Assembly (NCBI GenBank): GCA_934444895.1
Contig: CAKSDA010000069.1
Span: forward strand, 1-8,676
From: an uncultured Eubacteriales bacterium
GTDB taxonomy: Bacteria > Bacillota > Clostridia > Oscillospirales > Acutalibacteraceae
Length of the DNA stretch: 8,676 bases
Direction of reading: 5' to 3'
The position numbers and the translations under genes were made by a program. This document shows positions 6,346 through 8,676 of the stretch, piece by piece. The notes below the pieces were generated by a model. The model saw nothing but the letters and a program-made list of their open reading frames with translations, was not told the origin of the DNA and made no database searches. Every line of letters begins with the position of its first letter. Position 1 is the first letter of the stretch.

Positions 6346-6777
6346 ATGTCAAAAATGAAGGATGTTTTAATTTCGGTAAAAACCGTAAGGCATGAAAACG
6401 GTACTGCCGAAACAGTCACATTTGAAAACAAGGGCAGGTTTGGTCGTTTAAACGGCACATATATAATTGCATATAATGATAAAGCTTTTTCAAAAGAAGC
6501 CGGAGAAATAGATACCACCATAAGAATATCCTCCAAGAATGAGGCGGTAATAAGCCGAAAAGGTGCATATGAAAGCAGGCTTCACATAAAAAAAGGCGAA
6601 AAAACGGCATGCAGCTATTTTACCCCTTACGGCACTATCATTATCGATCTTTTAGGAGAAAAGATTGAAAGCAGCCTTAAAGATGACGGAGGGGTTTTGT
6701 CTTTAAAATACAGGATAGACCATAACGGATTTGAAGTAAACAAAAACGAGATAGAGATAATTGTAAAGGAAGTATAA
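6346..6777 (+). CDS. DUF1934 (YwiB-like) beta-barrel protein
   Basis: A 143-residue protein of the DUF1934 family, whose structures form a calycin/lipocalin-like beta-barrel; its biochemical role is unknown. Supporting features are the length, the alternating beta-strand pattern throughout, the TPYG turn with a following hydrophobic strand (TIIIDLL), and the closing YRIDHNGFEVNKNEIEIIV, typical of the family. It lies directly before argS, as ywiB does in Bacillus subtilis, which supports the assignment. The start is two bases after the murI stop with only a weak ribosome binding site (AAAG), so translation is probably coupled to murI. It is cytoplasmic, without a signal peptide. A link with arginyl-tRNA synthetase or cell-wall synthesis is only suggested by position. 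Confidence 0.85.
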   Translation: MSKMKDVLISVKTVRHENGTAETVTFENKGRFGRLNGTYIIAYNDKAFSKEAGEIDTTIRISSKNEAVISRKGAYESRLHIKKGEKTACSYFTPYGTIIIDLLGEKIESSLKDDGGVLSLKYRIDHNGFEVNKNEIEIIVKEV

Positions 6778-6778
6778 T

Positions 6779-8464
6779 ATGTCTGAAATTATATCGGCGG
6801 TTAAATCTGAAATAAGGGAACTGATTTTAAGTGCGGCAGGGGAACTGGTAGCATCATCGGAATTTGAATCAACTTTGTTGCCGGATTTTAATATTGAGAT
6901 TCCGGCCGATAAAACTCATGGAGATTTTGCGTCAAATGTTGCAATGGCGTGGGCAAAGTCACTCAAAAAAGCGCCGTTTGTTATTGCGGAAAAATTAAAA
7001 TCCCAAATGCATTTTGAAGGATATGTAAACCGCGTGGAAATAGCCGGTCCGGGATTTATGAATTTTTATCTTTCAGATAATTTTTACAGTGATATTGTAA
7101 TTGATGTTTTAAATAAGGGAAATAACTACGGCCGCAGCAACTATGGAAAAGGCAAAAAAGTTTTGGTTGAATTTGTGTCTGCAAACCCAACGGGCCCCAT
7201 GCATATAGGAAACGCCAGAGGCGGCGCCCTGGGCGATTCTATTGCGTCGGCGTACGACTGGGCCGGATATGATGTTAAAAGAGAATTCTATGTTAATGAT
7301 GCCGGAAATCAGATAAATAAATTTAAAGTTTCTTTGGAAGCCAGGTATCTGCAATTATTTGACAGCAGCGTTGAAATTCCAGACGATGCATACCTCGGCG
7401 ATGATATTACCGAACATGCAAAGGCGTTTGCCGCGATATATAAGGATAAATTTGTAAATGCTTCGCCTGAGGAAAGAAGAACCGCGCTTTGCGATTTTGC
7501 TCTTCCCAAAAATATAGAAAAGCTTAAAACCGATTTGTTAAAGTACCGTATAAAATATGACAGATGGTATCTCGAAAGCGAACTGCATGAGAGCGGTAAA
7601 GTTAAGGAAATAATTGAAAAACTTAAAGAAACCGGATATACATATGACAAAGAGGGCGCGTTATGGCTTAAGACTACCGAATTCGGAGACGAAAAAGACA
7701 GGGTGCTTTTGAGGGCTAACGGCGTGCCGACCTATCTTGTGCCGGATATAGCATATCATTATGATAAGCTTGTAACAAGAGGGTTCGATATAGCAATAGA
7801 TGTTCTGGGAGCCGATCATCACGGCTACATTGCAAGAATGATGGCCGCTCTTACTGCCCTTGGCGTAGACGCTTCAAAGCTAAAAATGGTTATCATGCAA
7901 ATGGTAAGACTTATTAAAAACGGCGAAACATATAAGCTCTCAAAGCGTTCCGGTAAGGCCATTACATTGGAAACACTTTTGGATGAGGTTCCGATAGACG
8001 CAGCAAGATATGTTTTTAACTCCAAAGAGCCCAATACACATCTTGAGTTTGACTTGGACCTTGTTGTGGAGCAATCAAGTCAAAACCCGGTATACTATGT
8101 TCAGTATGCTCATGCAAGGGTGTGCAGTATTCTTAATAATATGCTAAGTGAAGGAATACAGCCTAAAAATTGTGATTATAGCCAGCTCAATTTGTTAACC
8201 CTTCCTGAGGAAAGAAATCTTATCAGGCATTTTTCTGCATTGCCGTCAACAATTGTAAATGCAGCAAAAACATATGATCCGGCGCTTATAACTCATTATG
8301 TGTATGATTTGGCAACACTGTTTCATAAGTTTTATAATTCCTGCAGAGTAAAGGGTGAAACCGAAGATTTAATGTATGCAAGACTTAACCTTTGCCTTTG
8401 CGTAAAAACCATACTTGCAAATGTTTTGGGACTTTTAAAAATAGAAGCACCTGAAGAAATGTAA
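6779..8464 (+). CDS. argS: Arginyl-tRNA synthetase
   Basis: Class I aminoacyl-tRNA synthetase that charges tRNA-Arg with arginine using ATP. At 561 residues it is of normal bacterial length and complete. In order: the N-terminal additional domain (about 5-95, with DKTHGDFASNVAMAWAK at 44-60), the catalytic Rossmann fold with SANPTGPMHIGNARGG (134-149, HIGN being the HIGH signature), DVLGADHHGYI (341-351), the KMSKS-loop equivalent KLSKRSGK (386-393), and the DALR anticodon-binding domain starting near PVYYVQYAHAR (437-447) and ending in the usual LLKIEAPEEM. ATG 6779 has AAAGGA (6765-6770) eight bases upstream and starts one base after the DUF1934 stop. It closes the operon; no obvious terminator follows, so transcripts may run into the tRNA gene. 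No T-box leader is visible at the operon start. Confidence 0.97.
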   Translation: MSEIISAVKSEIRELILSAAGELVASSEFESTLLPDFNIEIPADKTHGDFASNVAMAWAKSLKKAPFVIAEKLKSQMHFEGYVNRVEIAGPGFMNFYLSDNFYSDIVIDVLNKGNNYGRSNYGKGKKVLVEFVSANPTGPMHIGNARGGALGDSIASAYDWAGYDVKREFYVNDAGNQINKFKVSLEARYLQLFDSSVEIPDDAYLGDDITEHAKAFAAIYKDKFVNASPEERRTALCDFALPKNIEKLKTDLLKYRIKYDRWYLESELHESGKVKEIIEKLKETGYTYDKEGALWLKTTEFGDEKDRVLLRANGVPTYLVPDIAYHYDKLVTRGFDIAIDVLGADHHGYIARMMAALTALGVDASKLKMVIMQMVRLIKNGETYKLSKRSGKAITLETLLDEVPIDAARYVFNSKEPNTHLEFDLDLVVEQSSQNPVYYVQYAHARVCSILNNMLSEGIQPKNCDYSQLNLLTLPEERNLIRHFSALPSTIVNAAKTYDPALITHYVYDLATLFHKFYNSCRVKGETEDLMYARLNLCLCVKTILANVLGLLKIEAPEEM

Positions 8465-8482
8465 AAAATTTTTAAAAAGGGC

Positions 8483-8511
8483 TTGCAAAACTGTGCGATA
8501 ATGTGTATAAT
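8483..8511 (+). promoter_or_regulatory. Promoter of the initiator tRNA gene
   Basis: TTGCAA (8483-8488) and a perfect TATAAT (8506-8511) with a 17-base spacer, ending 15 bases before the tRNA. An AT-only stretch follows. Confidence 0.75.
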
Positions 8512-8526
8512 ATATATATCAAATAT

Positions 8527-8603
<77 letters not shown>

Positions 8604-8604
8604 T

Positions 8605-8651
8605 ATCGAGTGTTCATAACGGATTTGATGTTATGAACACTCGATTTTTTA
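8605..8651 (+). terminator. Intrinsic terminator of the tRNA-fMet gene
   Basis: A perfect 16-bp stem, 8605-8620 pairing with 8630-8645 (left arm ATCGAGTGTTCATAAC), with a 9-base loop and a T tract directly after. It begins one base after the CCA end. About 25 bases remain to the window edge, with no callable feature. Confidence 0.92.
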
Positions 8652-8676
8652 TGCTTCTTTTGGAGAGCAGGCATTT

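Noticed and set aside
8649..8676. Minus-strand end of a convergent gene (NACSPKEA then stop)
   Set aside because: Only eight codons are inside the window, which is not enough to support a gene; its stop next to the hairpin may be chance.

Overview
The window looks like the chromosome of a low-GC, Gram-positive anaerobe of the class Clostridia, probably a gut Oscillospirales-type lineage. Reasons: AT-rich codon use, GGAGG-type ribosome binding sites, TTGACA/TATAAT-type promoters, the Firmicutes gene order murI-ywiB(DUF1934)-argS, and a GH89 glycosidase typical of host-glycan users. The taxon is inferred from style and gene content, not from a marker comparison. All recognised genes are on the + strand.

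Region 1 (1-478) is accessory. It opens with the last 28 codons of a RhuM-family protein, a family common on mobile elements. About 390 bases without an intact gene follow. They contain a good promoter (229-256), a 17-base palindrome (271-287), and three short degenerate copies of a [V/L]-[E/D]-x-F-P-x-T motif, each in a different reading frame. The third copy leads into HVETVGIFENEK and a stop codon that overlaps the start of the next gene. FPxT followed by HVETV is the C-terminal signature of RlmD/RumA 23S rRNA uracil methyltransferases, a gene known to be an integration target of conjugative elements. I read this stretch as an integration scar or element boundary; this is the most interesting part of the window.

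Region 2 (479-2937) holds two secondary transporters: a ten-helix EamA/DMT exporter-type protein and an AGCS sodium:alanine/glycine symporter. An intrinsic terminator between them overlaps the longest possible reading frame of the symporter and helps fix its start.

Region 3 (3052-5401) is a self-contained unit: strong promoter, a GH89 alpha-N-acetylglucosaminidase with both catalytic glutamates but no signal peptide, and a long terminator hairpin.

Region 4 (5487-8651) is housekeeping: a promoter, then the tightly packed operon murI (glutamate racemase), a DUF1934 beta-barrel protein and argS. An initiator tRNA-fMet with its own promoter and a perfect 16-bp terminator stem follows. The racemase has Gly where the family normally has Asn after the first catalytic Cys.

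No CRISPR array, insertion sequence, phage structural gene or intact recombinase is visible. I do not see a complete novel system; the candidate novelty is the remnant array and leader at 229-495.
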